DNA of 64,000 nt from Epiperipatus broadwayi (GCA_028023455.1 JAQFVV010000511.1:382384-446383); one strand, 5' to 3'; positions 11,604 through 22,940 are shown, counted from the first letter of the stretch. Made by a program: numbers and translations. The notes: generated by a model from the letters alone, not told the origin.

Positions 11604-11675
11604 TTTAATTATCTGATTTAAATCTCACATCTTTGGCACATCAGGAAAATGTGTTAACCAGTAGACCAAGAGTCT
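11604..11675 (-). repeat. tRNA-like sequence / SINE head
   Basis: On the minus strand an A-box-like TGGTCTACTGGTTAACA is followed about 35 bases later by a B-box-like GAGATTTAAATC. The arrangement resembles a degenerate tRNA-derived pol III promoter, but stems do not fold well by eye, so a functional tRNA is unlikely. Confidence 0.5.
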
Positions 11676-12430
11676 CTTTTTTTATACCCACATATGAGGA
11701 CTTTTTACTTGAGTATTTCTCATAGTGGTAATCATCAATTTGTATCCACTACTTTGATAAATAAAAAACTATTTATTACAGCAATCTTTAACAAATATTC
11801 ACTACGTTCTAAACAGTTGTAGCAGTAATATTTTGAAAAAATCAATACTGCACAGTTTTATTCATAATGTAATTAATTAAAATAAATTCTAATAATGTTT
11901 AGCAATTATTGCAATTAACATAAGTAAAAAATGATTTTTTTTTACCTAATTTTTATTCACTATCTCATAATGCAGCCTGTAATAAAATGTCTGATATTCC
12001 TAAGATAAAGAAAGTTTTCACTGCAGAAACCTTGAATTATATACACTAATAAAGTCATTAAAAATAAGATCAAAATATGATTTATTTATTTTTTTTAGTA
12101 TTTCATAATCCAGTCTATTATAATATATACTGAGATATTTAATGCAGCAAAAATTTTACCACAAATGGAAACAGTTTTGACAACAAAAAAAAAAAAAAAC
12201 AAATTTTATTTAGTACATAATTAAAAATAAACTTTGAGCATAAAGACTAATGTTGGGCACTAACAATAAATTGAAAACTCCATTAATTAAAATATTTATG
12301 TTTCTAATTTTTAATTATTGGTTAATCTTAGCTATGCTTTTTTTAAAAAAAAAAGAATCATTAGGGGAGTGGTGTGTGATTTATTTGTTTACTTTATTAA
12401 AACCTAATTAATGAACTGCATTAAAAATAA
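11676..12430. other. Unassigned AT-rich DNA
   Basis: No coding remnant. Two segments (about 11870-12010 and 12060-12180) share TATTTTTT...TATCTCATAATGCAGCCTGTAAT-like text and may be an old tandem duplication. Confidence 0.4.
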
Positions 12431-12431
12431 G

Positions 12432-12862
12432 TGAAAAATATCATCATCGTCATCAACCATTATCAATCCACTGCAGGATGAAGGTCTTTCCAAGTTCAAT
12501 CCATCTTTTCTGATCTTTAGCTTTTTTTCTCCACATCATTGCTGCACACTTTCGTATTTCATCCATCCATCTCACATGGTGGTCTCTTTCTGGATCTTTT
12601 ACAATCTCTTGGAATCCAGTTTAAGATTTCAATTGTCTATCTATTATCATCTCTTCTAGCAATATGTTTAGCCCAACTCCACTTCAGTCTTTTAATTTTT
12701 TCAATGAGGTCAGTAACACCTGTTTGTTCTCTTACCCATATATTGCATTTTTTATTTCTTCTTGTTACTCCCAACATGCATCTCCATACTTTTTGAGTGG
12801 TCTGAAGTCTCTGTATTGCTCTTCTATTAAGTGTCCAAGTCTCAGATCCATAAGTAAGAAAA
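12432..12862 (-). pseudogene. RTE-like LINE, 5'-truncated 3' end of reverse transcriptase ORF
   Basis: Read on the minus strand, the sequence carries the C-terminal tail of an RTE-type endonuclease/reverse transcriptase: GHIARRDDN-like text near 12640, a WIPRDCK-like stretch, a basic MDEIRKCA-like block near 12550 and a final WIDN block near 12470. It ends in a GATGATGATGAT-type tail at 12432-12450. Copies of the same region in plus orientation lie at 35790-36725 and 50521-50735. The catalytic RT domain is missing, so this is a dead 5'-truncated insertion. Frameshifts break it. Two overlapping plus-strand open frames here are shadows. Confidence 0.85.
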
Positions 12863-14820
12863 ATTTATACTATACATTACATTTATTAATCTATTTTAAT
12901 TTAATTAGATTGCATTTTTATAATAAAACAAAATAGTAAATCATTTCAAAGCACAAAAATGCCAGTTTTACTTGATAGATAATTTTAAAAAAACATTAAT
13001 AACATAATAAAAAAAATTTGTTGCTAATAAGCATTATGTTAACTTGATTTTTTTTTTTTGTATATGCTTTCTTTTAACTGAATAGATTATGATTCAATGG
13101 GATAGCAAATTTGTTAGTAGCAGTTTTAAATTAATGATGATAAAACCTTTAAAATTATTGCTTTAAAATTAAATCATAGCAACTGATTTAATATGCTTAT
13201 TATACTACACTTCATTTACATATAGATTAGTGTTGTTATTATTATTATATTACTACTTATAATACACCTAAGAAAAATATTTATTCATTAAATATTTTTT
13301 TGCAATTTTTTTTTTGATCTGATATTCAAGTCAGTTATATGAGTCTGTAAAAATGTGGTAAGTTTTACCTTAGAAAATCTTTATAATTTTTTTAATGAGA
13401 TTTTTTATTTATGTGGCATGAAACTTATTGTTTGTGGTAAAGTTGTATTAGATGTTTTTTAGAATATCATAAAAAAGGATTATAATATTGTATGTCTTAT
13501 TGGAAATATAGTTTATTTTAGTATCTTAAGAAGTCTTTATACCAGGATGTCCAACCCAGCTATTATGATCAGTTGATTTACCACTAAATATCACATTTAT
13601 AAAAATATAAAAAAATTTTATTTGATATTTGAGTGATTTATTTTCGTCTCAAATTTCTTTTAATTTTCATAAAGTTTGTTGATGTTTTAATTAATTGCAT
13701 ACCAATAAAGATTTAATACTTCAGCCTTATACTAATGTATTGGAATTTATTAAAACGTCTAACATATTCTGCTTAATCATTTGAAATATTTTGTGTTTTA
13801 AGATGCACTTAATTATTACTCATAAAATTAAATGTTATGTGTAAAAGTAAAAACTTATCTAGTACGTTGTTAGAGTGGGGGTTAACTATAATTTCGAGTT
13901 AATATTTTTAATTGAATGCATATTTATTCTCTAAACACGTAAATGAAATTGCTTTAACTTATAATTTTTTTAAAAATATAAATTTTAAACTTTTTTTAAA
14001 ACCAAATGAAAATTACTTTAAAAAAAAAAAAAAGATTATTATTAGCAAGTGTGGAATGTCAACAACTTGTCTGAAACAAGAATTTTAAAATCGGCGCTTG
14101 CGTCAAGTGAAATGTAAATTATGCCAGAGGGTATTTAAGTATGAACTGCTAAATTTTCATTCAGTGATTTTTTTTAAAAAAAAAATAGTTTAGCATTTTA
14201 TCATAATAAATAATCTAAGAAATTGTTTTTAATATTTTTCACACTAAAAAAAATCTACTAATGTAGAATTTTAACCCTTCTATTACTATTTTGCTTCCAA
14301 TAATTTTAAGTAGTCCACAAAATTCATATTTAGCATTGTGATGGAGTTGAGCTTTTGTTAGCGTGGTTAGCAAATGAGATTAACAAATGAGAGTATCGGT
14401 GGGTTCTAGTTTTGTAAGAAATAAATGAAATAAGTTAGACTCCTGAATTTACAAAACTCAATTTATATTAGTCAGAAATTTAATGACTTCTTCCAGTTTT
14501 TAGGCAAAATACATTATATATTTATATGATGATGCATACAATTTTCAAAGCCAACATATACTATATCATGAACGCAAAATGTCATGACATTTAAATAAAT
14601 TTGATAACAGATCCAATCATAATAGATAATACTATTTTTACTACTATACATGGAACATTGGCATAAGTGCATGGCAATATTCATGCATTTCAGGAATAAC
14701 TTCCCTTCATCAGCTGCTTGCTCATGCAATGATCTACACTAATATAACAACTTCCTGATTTATATTAATACTGCAAAAAAAAAAAAAAGACAAATTTAGT
14801 GCCAATGTGCAAATATTTAG
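12863..14820. other. Unassigned AT-rich DNA
   Basis: Poly-A/T tracts are frequent (13040-13055, 14017-14033, 14774-14788). A phrase CAGGAATAACTTCCCTTCAT near 14691 recurs near 15440-15460, suggesting a small repeat just outside family B copies. A GGCGCTTGCGTCAAG patch at about 14092-14107 is one of the few CpG-bearing spots. Confidence 0.45.
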
Positions 14821-14824
14821 CAAT

Positions 14825-15110
14825 GATTACCGTGAACAGTTGGAGGTTGGAGTAGATTGAAGCCTGTCCATTAAAGTATGAAGATTTTCTATCTTAATAT
14901 AAACTGAGCACTGATTATATATGTGTGCAAGAGATGATAATCTGGACCAACTGATGAGTGCTGTTTCAGCATGAAATACTTTATTGGTGATTATTTATCA
15001 TTTCTACAGGTGTGTAGTTATGTGTGCCAGTGATATGAGATAGTGTGAATAGTTGAAGGGTGCTTGAAAGTCTGAGTTCAAATCCTCTATATTTATAATT
15101 AAGCTCCAGA
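14825..15110 (+). repeat. Family B repeat
   Basis: Runs GGTTGGAGTAGATTGAAGCC, TTAAAGTATGAAGATTTTC, AACTGATGAGTGCTGTTTCA, then the terminal AGTGTGAATAGTTGAAGGGT and TTCAAATCCTCTATATTTAT. It is the complement-oriented right three quarters of the reference copy. The left terminus is absent. Confidence 0.8.
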
Positions 15111-15235
15111 TATATGAAGAATGCCTGTATTTCAAATATTACACATGAAGCCTGCATCCTGCCCATTCCTCTTACTATGTATGTAAATGGATAAGGTCCT
15201 ATACATGAGGGGTCAGAATGACTTGAGGTCAACAT

Positions 15236-15450
15236 GGGCATGGCAATAATATTGGCATCAGCATGGGATTTGGGCTTTCTATCATCAGATTTTCAATAGT
15301 ATGGATTGCTGAAGAGTTTGAGATTGGAGTAGATTGAAGCCTGTCTATTAAAGTATGAAGATCTGCTATCTTAATATAAATGGAGCACTGATTATATATA
15401 TGTATGGGAGATGATAATCTGATCCAATTTTTCTGCAATACATTTCAGAA
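15236..15450 (+). repeat. Family B internal fragment
   Basis: Starts near GGCATCAGCATGGGATTTGG, passes through GGAGTAGATTGAAGCCTGTC and AAATGGAGCACTGATTATAT, and stops in the core at GATCCAATT, where the following GAACCAGCA core is replaced by other sequence. With the previous copy it forms two same-orientation fragments about 130 bp apart. Confidence 0.75.
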
Positions 15451-16055
15451 ATAACTTCCTTCATCAGATGCTTTGGAGTTCTTCCAAAAATACTCAAATA
15501 CTATAACAGTGATGGACTTTCAGTGGAATGTGTGAATATTTAGAACTATGATTGTTTTCTAAAAATTAGCATATTCTTTTATAGTACTAATAGAAGTCAT
15601 GCAGTTGTTGCTATTGTTAGATCTCCAAGGCAGCTGGTAAAGGAAATTATTTTTTAAATGCATGTATTCTTCTTAATGATTTGTCAATTTTTCATGCAAT
15701 ATGACTGTAATCAAGAATATATTGCATACAATGATTACAGTTGATATTTTTTTAAATTTATTTTATTTTTCATTCAAAGTGCATTAATCTATTTAAAACT
15801 GGCATTTGTATATTTAAGTATTTTAATGTTATGTTGATCTAATTATAATTTTTATACATTCTTTAAACTTCTCTGGGCTTACTTTTTCTAGATTTTAAAG
15901 CATAGCAGCATAAATTCACTTTTCACTTTTTTTTATAATGCTCTTTCCAGTTTTGAGTTAGGTAAAGGCCATTTTCCAGGTGTCTGATATGACACTCCAA
16001 CTTTCTTTTTTTTAAAAAAAAAAAAATTTTATTAACAAAGTTTACATAGTTTCAT
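15451..16055. other. Unassigned AT-rich DNA
   Basis: Ends in a T/A run (about 16002-16031) that could be the poly-A-type 3' tail of the antisense LINE next to it. Otherwise unrecognised. Confidence 0.45.
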
Positions 16056-16059
16056 GATG

Positions 16060-16510
16060 CTGTTTTCATACATGGTATACTGCATAACTGATTGCAAAAG
16101 TTCATAAGATCAAACACTTGGTAGATCAATCCTGGACCAAGTCTCTTTGTATAACCATTCTGGTGCAAGCAGCCAGTCCCTGGCACTTATGCTCTTGACA
16201 AGACCTATAAAGGTCTCTGTGACTGAAGATCCTGAATGACCGAATATACATTCGCATCTGGTCAACCAGACTGCAAAGGTAAGGAAGACAAAGAATCTGA
16301 TAAGAGAAAAAATTCCTGTCTTGATGGGATTCTGGATATTTAAGGCTTCCTGATGTCAGATGTAACTTTCTCTGTGATGAAGGTTCTGATTTGGGAAAGA
16401 AATGGACAATTATAAAATAAATGCTGGATGGTTTCATTGGCAGTATTACATAGCTGGCATTGAGGATTGATTTTGGTGAGTCCTCTTTTCCATACTAACA
16501 AGTGGTTAGT
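16060..16510 (-). pseudogene. LINE ORF2 C-terminal end with zinc-knuckle (zf-RVT-like)
   Basis: On the minus strand, from about 16500, a frame reads NHLLVWKRG, then NPQCQLCNTANET and HLFYNCPFL. This is a C-x2-C-x8-H-x4-C pattern typical of the zinc-binding domain that ends many non-LTR reverse transcriptases. After a frameshift near 16310 it continues as FAVWLTRCECIFG and LLAPEWLYKETW. At least one stop and one frameshift kill it. Only about 140 residues remain; the RT domain is absent. The 103-codon open frame in the shifted phase is a by-product. The clade is not assigned. Confidence 0.75.
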
Positions 16511-16774
16511 GGGTAAAGATAAGATGTTGAGCTTTAAGATAATATTTTGAATTTCAAATCACAAGTTTGTGAAGGTCAGTTCAAATGTACATTTATTGAC
16601 TTCTCTGCATGTTGCATTTTCCATAAGATCTTGCAAATTGTATTCTCTTATTCTTCCAGCAACATTGATAATTGTTTAAAAATTTTTGAACTACAGTACT
16701 CTTATTTGCAAGCATCATTCACCTTGATTAAAAAAATAAATAATAATCAAATGTTTTATCCATGAATTCATAGG

Positions 16775-16865
16775 AGGTTCAAGCACTGGCAGTGATTAAG
16801 GTGGGCCTCAGTTCATGCATCTTGAGCTTCAGAAGTCTGCCTCGTTATCATTGCACCAAATTATA
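16775..16865 (+). repeat. SINE-like repeat (TGCTCGGGAG family), 3' part
   Basis: TTCATGCATCTTGAGCTTCA, AGAAGTCTGCCTCG and ATCATTGCACCAAATTATAT follow the landmark order of the 5145-5265 copy. Confidence 0.55.
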
Positions 16866-17500
16866 TACAGCAAGAAGTTAATTGTTGTTTTTTAATGCTT
16901 AGATGAAAAGTAATGATCTTATTTGCAATGACTTTTATAAAGCACCAATTTAGACATGGAAAATTTCTGAAATGTGTTGTGGACTGTATTATGATTTGAA
17001 AAATAATCAAGTTTAGTGTAAAAATTGACAACAATATACAGAACTGTAATCTTGTTACCGACACAAAATTTAGTAAAATGTCTGCCTTCAAAACATGAAT
17101 GGATTAAAATGAAAGGTGGCCCAAACTAGCACTAATATATTTAAATATAAATAATCCAAGTAGTGACTAGTCTTTAGAATATGTAAACATTTGATAATAT
17201 AATGTGCAAGTATGCATACATCAATCATAGAATCAGAAATACTAACTTCTCTGGCTTTCATTTAACTGCAATCCTTTTTATATTACTATCTTTATTGTTT
17301 ACTAATGATAAAACGTGGTCAGCTTGATAATGATGGTATTGTGATGAATTAAACTCTGTTACTAATATCAAGCAAATTTAAATATCTCCATCCTCTTCCT
17401 TTCTTCTGTGGCCTACTGTTATTCACTATTATATGCACTGGTAACATTCATTTTTCTCATACTATTTGTTTTAACAACAGATAGTAAGTTTGTTGATTAA
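16866..17500. other. Unassigned AT-rich DNA
   Basis: Nothing recognised. The minus-strand open frame 16861-17091 has no family resemblance. Confidence 0.5.
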
Positions 17501-17504
17501 TACA

Positions 17505-17995
17505 GGTGACTGGTGATTGGTTCTCTCTCAAAGCTGCCTCCAATACCATTTCTGAATCTGCATGTGTTACATAATGATATAATTTAACTCTTCACCATAA
17601 AAATTTTAAGATGCTTGTATATCTCAATCATGAGTTCAACATGAAAAGTTATAGCATGTTTATGCATCAACACATGACTGAACAATTTGCTAATAATGAA
17701 TTTTATTTTAAATTGGGAAAAATTGCCACTGAAATATTTGAAATGATTTAAACTATATATAATAATATAGAAGCCATGAGTCATAAAAATGTTTGTGAGT
17801 AAGGAGAACATTGAAAACATTCTATAAAAATACAAAATACACTATTACATTTCATGTTGTAATCCATGATCCAAACATATTGGCATCTTAAAATTCTTAT
17901 GGGGAATAGCTAAGCTATGTTATACTGTGTAATATATGTGTTTATGCACAAATAGTGCATGTAGCTTGAAAAGAGAATCAGTCAAGGATTACTCA
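17505..17995 (+). mobile_element. Mariner-derived MITE, copy 1 (retains transposase HTH remnant)
   Basis: Ends in inverted termini: GGTGATTGGTTCTCTCTC near 17511 and GAAAAGAGAATCAGTCAAGG near 17967. The inverted similarity runs inward for about 70 bp through CTGCATGTGTTACATAATG. The interior reads, on the plus strand near 17690, NEFYFKLGKIATEIFEMI, then after a stop EAMSH..VCE. This is the N-terminal helix-turn-helix start of mariner (Mos1-like) transposases. The second HTH and the DDD catalytic domain are absent, and stops and frameshifts interrupt. Total length of about 490 bp is far below the roughly 1.3 kb of a full mariner, so it is an internal-deletion derivative. Copies 2 and 3 lie near 20.6 and 42.2 kb. 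Confidence 0.75.
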
Positions 17996-18430
17996 TATAC
18001 ACTGTGTACAAGTCATATATATTTATTATATTCCTTGCAATTTAAAAAAATATATAGTTTTATTTTTTTAAAAAAAAAAATGTGTAAACGTATATGATTA
18101 TATGATTTTTTGTATAAATTTATATAAATAGATATAGTTATTTATAAATGTCCTGAATGATTTAATGCAATGGTTCTTTGGCATATTCTGTAGCTCAAAG
18201 CCCAGGAATTTTGGCCCCTACTCTGTTACTTCAAGAGTTTGAACTTTTTATGCAATCCAGATCAATTAAATAGTTTATTTATTTATTTCAAAAATGTCAT
18301 TTCAATATTTATAAAATTCTCTAATTTTAAAATTGCAATATATGCATGAAACTAATAAATTATTTCTACTCTAATGGCATTTTCCATAAGTATATTGATA
18401 TGACTTTATCTTTTTTATTGCACTGTCAAA
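17996..18430. other. Unassigned AT-rich DNA
   Basis: A CAATGGTTCTTTGGC phrase at about 18169 faintly resembles a hAT terminus, but no partner end was found. Confidence 0.45.
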
Positions 18431-18431
18431 T

Positions 18432-18628
18432 CCATATAATATTAATATCAACTATGCTCTTTATTACTTTTTACAATGCTTTTTTAAACCCACTATTGAT
18501 GGTTTCAATTGCCCCAACAATTTTCTTCAGAACTTCTACATATAAATAGAAGATTGCTGGGACAATTGAAACTATCAATAGTGGGTTGTAAAAAGTAATA
18601 AAGGACATAGATGATATTAATATTATAT
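18432..18628. repeat. Inverted-repeat MITE
   Basis: The arms at 18432-18525 and 18548-18628 pair through AACCCACTATTGATGGTTTC against GAAACTATCAATAGTGGGTT and CTTTATTACTTTTTACAA against TTGTAAAAAGTAATAAAG. The left arm has an extra TGCTTTTT insertion, and the spacer is only about 22 bp. The open frame 18346-18549 overlaps the left arm and is not a gene. Confidence 0.8.
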
Positions 18629-19655
18629 TAATATGAACAACCTAGTAATAATTTCAATATAATGTTTTAATAATTTTGGAGAATGTTTTAAAATGTCTTG
18701 GTTTACTTTTAATTATTGACCAGTTGTTGATATTATTTTAATTGCTAAAGTGCCCAGAATGGTTTAGAGAGAAGATAGAGTGCTGGAATTTACAACTAAA
18801 GGTCTACAAATTGTAGCTTAACTTTATTTATCACTTCTTGTGCTTGATTGACATGTCAATTTTTATATGACCTCCTGCTTCATATAATATTTGATTTTTT
18901 TTAATTGTTTAAGTAAACTGTTTAAACTGATTAGAAGTTTCATTAAATCATTTTTGACTCAGCTGATGTTTTTCTGAGTTGATAGTTTTCTGCATCATAA
19001 CTAAAAAACTGATGTCTTCCATATTTGATGAAATTTTTGGTACATAATGATTTTTTTTTAATCTTTCTTTAACTTAATATTAGAGAGTTCCAAAATTTTT
19101 ACATCAATATATGTTTATGAGTAATTTTTTTATATTATAGTCTTCTTTTTCTCTTTTTTTTTTAAAAAAGAAAAAGCTTTCGTTAAATATTAAAAAAGTT
19201 GTACCAGATATTTTTTCCTCTGAATATTATTCATAAGTAGGTATCAAGATATTCCTAGCACATTAATTCATTAATTAGAAAACAAATATTTGAGCATAGT
19301 AGGAAGAAATTTCCATCACAAGTGATGGAGATAAATACTTTTTATACACTCATATATATACATGCACATAAATAATGCAATCATTTTATAGAATTTTTGA
19401 TTTGTAGATTATTTCAGTCTATGTTATAGAATTAAATAAAAAAGTCAGAATACATGGATGATAAAGTTTGGGGAAAAAAAAATACTCAACTCTCCAATAC
19501 TTCAAAGATTTAACTTTTTATTAGATATTTTTTTTATATTAAAAAAACATTATCAGATTTCTTTTTTTTTTTTTGGGATGAACTTTTGAAAGAAAAATAA
19601 AACAAACTTTTTTATATCCATAGATGATAATACTATCTGTTTATATAGATTATAT
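18629..19655. other. Unassigned AT-rich DNA
   Basis: A small hairpin CTTTTTCTCTTTTTTTTT..AAAAAAGAAAAAG is at 19144-19175. Nothing else is recognised. Confidence 0.5.
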
Positions 19656-19659
19656 GAAG

Positions 19660-20035
19660 TAGACCGTAGTGGTCCAAAATATGGCCTGTGAACCACAGCA
19701 GCCTGCAGTGAGGATTTGTGCAGCCCATTATTGATTTCTTCAAATGAAAAAATAAAATTTGGATCAAATGCTTATTAGATATTTTAATTCCATCAATAAT
19801 CTATAATCTTAACATCGTTATTATTATCTGATGTTTTTACATCACTGTATATCCAGATAATTTTCAAATATGTGTCAACAAAGCACCCTTGCACTGTTAT
19901 GAGCTAACATACATGCTCCAAGCATTACAGCAATGGTGCATGTGATTAATGTGCAATTAGTTCTGTATTTATTATTTTGAATGTGGCCCTAGGATAAATA
20001 TTTTTTAACAAGGCCCTTAGTTTGCTTAATATTTT
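19660..20035 (+). mobile_element. hAT-like non-autonomous element (tentative)
   Basis: The left end AGTGGTCCAAAATATGGCCT followed by GTGAACCACAGCAGCCTGCA, and the right end ATGTGGCCCTAGGATAA with CAAGGCCCTTAG, resemble the 'CAG-GGTCC..GGCC..GCC' termini of many non-autonomous hAT elements, which is family knowledge from memory. The inner 250 bp are A/T-rich and non-coding. No clean 8-bp target duplication was seen. Confidence 0.4.
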
Positions 20036-20049
20036 TTTAAATTTCTGAG

Positions 20050-20125
20050 TTCTTGTAATATGGTGGTTAGCATATCTAATTGTTGTGGCCACAATTTAGG
20101 ATTCAAATCTTAATGAAACTTGGAC
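20050..20125 (+). repeat. tRNA-like SINE head
   Basis: The A-box-like ATGGTGGTTAGCATA near 20060 and the B-box-like GGATTCAAATC near 20099 are correctly spaced for a pol III promoter. The sequence is followed by a poly-T tract at about 20126-20134. A proper cloverleaf is not apparent by eye. Confidence 0.55.
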
Positions 20126-20397
20126 TTTTTTTTTCAGATTTTAAATAAATGTAGAATTTTTCTTCCAGGCAGTTTTTTATGGCTAAACTAACTAGCTATT
20201 TAAATGCTATTGGAAAATGGATATCCTTGCATTTTTTATCTAGCATACAAAACAAGGAATGAAGAACATAAAAACTCACTGCTCAACATTTTAGACAGTA
20301 GCTGATATTTGTCTTTTTTCCTATAGAGCATTTGGAGAAATTGTTGTTTCTGCCATGATCTAGTTAAAGATATTTTAACTAAAAGAATCAAGTAGTT

Positions 20398-20525
20398 AAT
20401 TGCTTGGGAGTTTATAGGAAGTTTGAGGACCAGAGGTGACAGAAGTCTGCTACAATCTGCAGACTTTGAGCTCCAAAGTTTGCCACTTTACCTATAGACT
20501 AAATTGTGCAAGACACAAAAAACTT
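20398..20525 (+). repeat. SINE-like repeat (TGCTCGGGAG family)
   Basis: AATTGCTTGGGAGTTTATAG, GAGGACCAGAGGTGACAGAA, CTTTGAGCTCCAAAGTTTGC and ACTAAATTGTGCAAG give a full-length copy, about 125 bp, diverged from the 5145-5265 unit. Confidence 0.6.
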
Positions 20526-20639
20526 AGGTTTAAATTTACATATGTACCATATGAGTACCAAAATTATTATATCAAATATTGTAATAAATAATTCATTTCC
20601 TAGTTCACTTTCCAACAACAAAAATCATTAATATTATTA

Positions 20640-21150
20640 TAGAATGTGTTCAAGTGGAAAGTGATTGGTTCTTTCTCCAAACTGCCTATAGTGCCATTTC
20701 TGAATCAGTGCATATGTTATATAGTGAGATTGTTTAATTATTCATTACAAAATTTTTAAAGAATGTCTAGATTATAATTCATGATATTTAGATGTATCAG
20801 GGTGTTTCATATATTAATCTACAATGGATCAACATGCTATCATTATATTTTGTTTTAAAGTAGGTAAAGCTGCTGCCAACATGTTAAAGTATGCAAGACA
20901 GTGAAGCCATGAGTTGCAATAATATTTTCAAATGGTTTGTATGACTTCATGATGGCAAAAATAGTACTGAAAATGATTTTCAGAGATACAAAATGTATTG
21001 TCACATTTCATAATTCGGGATCCAGAGACACTACTGCCTAAAAATATTTGTGGTGAATAGTGAAACTGTGTACTTTGTATCACATGTATTGATTCAGAGC
21101 TAGCATTCCAGGTAACTAGGGGAGAGAATCCTTTACCATTTCCTTTTTGT
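20640..21150 (+). mobile_element. Mariner-derived MITE, copy 2
   Basis: Left region GTGATTGGTTCTTTCTCCAA and CTGAATCAGTGCATATGTTA, right region TGTATTGATTCAGAGC and GGGGAGAGAATCC, are the inverted ends seen in copy 1. The interior reads FCFKVGKAAANMLKYA near 20847, then in another phase EAMSCNNIFKWF and LHDGKNSTENDFQR. The last block matches the 'F..WF..F..GR.S.EDD.R' end of the mariner N-terminal domain, which supports the family call. Stops and frameshifts are present; no catalytic domain. Confidence 0.78.
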
Positions 21151-21650
21151 ATTTACATATGTGAAAATCATAATTAGTCTTAATTATATAACTATATTTG
21201 CCACTGTTCCCTATTTAGCTATGAGCTGTTACACTAGTCATTATAATATGTCTTGGTTGTGCGATGTTCCAAGACTATTTTGTGAATTATATTGTTGGGT
21301 TCTTCATAAATGATTTTCATTATATTATCTGAATAAAATGTGCAAAAAAGATTTATTTCCATGTTTTTACACTCAAATGGGCTTCAATAATTTTCTAAGC
21401 ATACATATAGTTAGTGTTTATTCTGCATCACATGATCATAAATGCATTCTTACACCACTCCATAATTCATTGTTGTGCAGTTTTTGCATGTCATTACACA
21501 AGATTTATTATTTTTATTAATACTATCATTAACATTAAAGTTAATGATAAATTTATTTTAGGTTAATTAAAATTTGAAAATTCATGTTAAAATCATTGGA
21601 TAGTAGCAACTTTCTCCATATAATTTTCTCACTTACCGCTATAATAATCA
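21151..21650. other. Unassigned AT-rich DNA
   Basis: Includes a short inverted pair TAACATTAAAGTTAATG at 21529-21545; otherwise nothing. Confidence 0.45.
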
Positions 21651-21654
21651 ATAG

Positions 21655-22030
21655 TTTCTAGAAGATTAGTACATCAAAATTCCTATCTAGTGCCTACTCA
21701 TTCAATATCACCAGACTAGTTTCTAGCTTATGGATTTTATCAGTGAGGAGTCTCGAATCTGAGATTACCGACTGAGATCTTTGGATCTAATGCAATCCTC
21801 ATCATCTTTTAACTATTTAGTTAACTATAAAACTATGAACCCAAACAGAAAACACATTAATGTTATTAATCCAAGTTCATTCAGTTATATATTTATACAG
21901 ATCTTCAGTATCTATATACTTTGGTGTCTTTTGTTTTTAATAACCATAATCACCAACATGTCATATAATGTTATAAAGATTAAGATCATTAATATTGTGA
22001 TTTGTTTTCAAATTTTCAGGATTATAAAAG
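21655..22030 (+). repeat. Family A repeat, partial
   Basis: ATTCCTATCTAGTGCCTACT, CACCAGACTAGTTTCTAGCT, TCAGTGAGGAGTCTCGAATC, TTTGGATCTAATGCAATCCT and AACCATAATCACC appear in the same order as in the 46420-46920 copy. The GGCAAAACTC terminus is absent. The open frame 21781-22035 is embedded in it. Confidence 0.75.
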
Positions 22031-22083
22031 CATAAAGATCAATTGTTTAACTGAATTACTTTTAAAAAAAATATTGTTTTCAT

Positions 22084-22692
22084 CAGGAGTTCTTAAACAG
22101 AGGACTAAATGTCCCTTGGGAATACATGAAAATATTTAGAAGGTCCATAATCCTGAATTGAAAAAATCAACTATATTATATGCAGTTTTTTTTTTGTTTT
22201 AGTAAATGTATTTTACTATATATAATTGAATTTTTTATATATATAATTTTATTTTATGCATTTGAAAACATTTTTCATAAGAGGACAAGTTGGTGCAGTT
22301 GCAATATATTTATTAAATAGCATACAATATAATATGAATTTAGTATAATTTTTATTTTGATGTAGCATTTTCTAGGTTTCATGAATAATTGCCATCAAAA
22401 ACATTGGTAATGATGATGGAAATTGTTTTATTACTTGATGAAAGAAATCAGATTTCTAAATTTTTGCTAAAAATGGCTGCTTCAATGGATGTTAAATTGG
22501 GTTAGGTTATCGGGCATTGAAATTGCAGGAAACTTGTAAAACATACATTGTGAATATCTGAAAATTGAGTTTAAAGATATACCAAATGTAAAGACATATC
22601 AATTGTTGAGTATTATCAAAGTATTTGCCTATACTTTAAATGAAATGAGGTCTGAAAAAGATCCTTGAAGCAAAAAAGATTAAGAATTTCTA
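22084..22692 (+). mobile_element. hAT-like non-autonomous element
   Basis: The left end CAGGAGTTCTTAAACAGAGG and the right end, read on the opposite strand as TAGAAATTCTTAATC, are imperfect inverted termini of hAT type (CAG..GTTCTTAA). Subterminal CCCTTGGGAATACATGAAAA and GATCCTTGAAGCAAAAAAG also fit non-autonomous hATs from memory. Flanks GTTTTCAT and GTCTACAC are a possible decayed 8-bp target duplication (5 of 8 match). No transposase remnant was found in 610 bp. Confidence 0.5.
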
Positions 22693-22779
22693 GTCTACAC
22701 ACTATTTAAAATCATATTTATTGTTCTTATTATAATTACAGTTTCTCAATTTTATGTTATATTTAATTGCCTATTTTGC

Positions 22780-22940
22780 CACTATCTCTCGGCCATTTAC
22801 TCTAAGCTTTAATAAGTCAAAATAGATGCAAGATTTTATAGTGCTTAATAAATCCTATTCTGTGCTGACATATTCAATATCCCCAGACTAGTTTCAAGCT
22901 TACAAATTCATTAGTGAGGAGCTTCACATTCTGTTATATA
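22780..22940 (+). repeat. Family A repeat, fragment
   Basis: TCAATATCCCCAGACTAGTT, TCAAGCTTACAAATTCATTA and GTGAGGAGCTTCACATTCTG match the middle of family A. Confidence 0.65.

Noticed and set aside
12539-12936. Two plus-strand frames of 85 and 90 codons
   Set aside because: They are antisense to the RTE remnant, which gives clearly homologous protein text on the minus strand.
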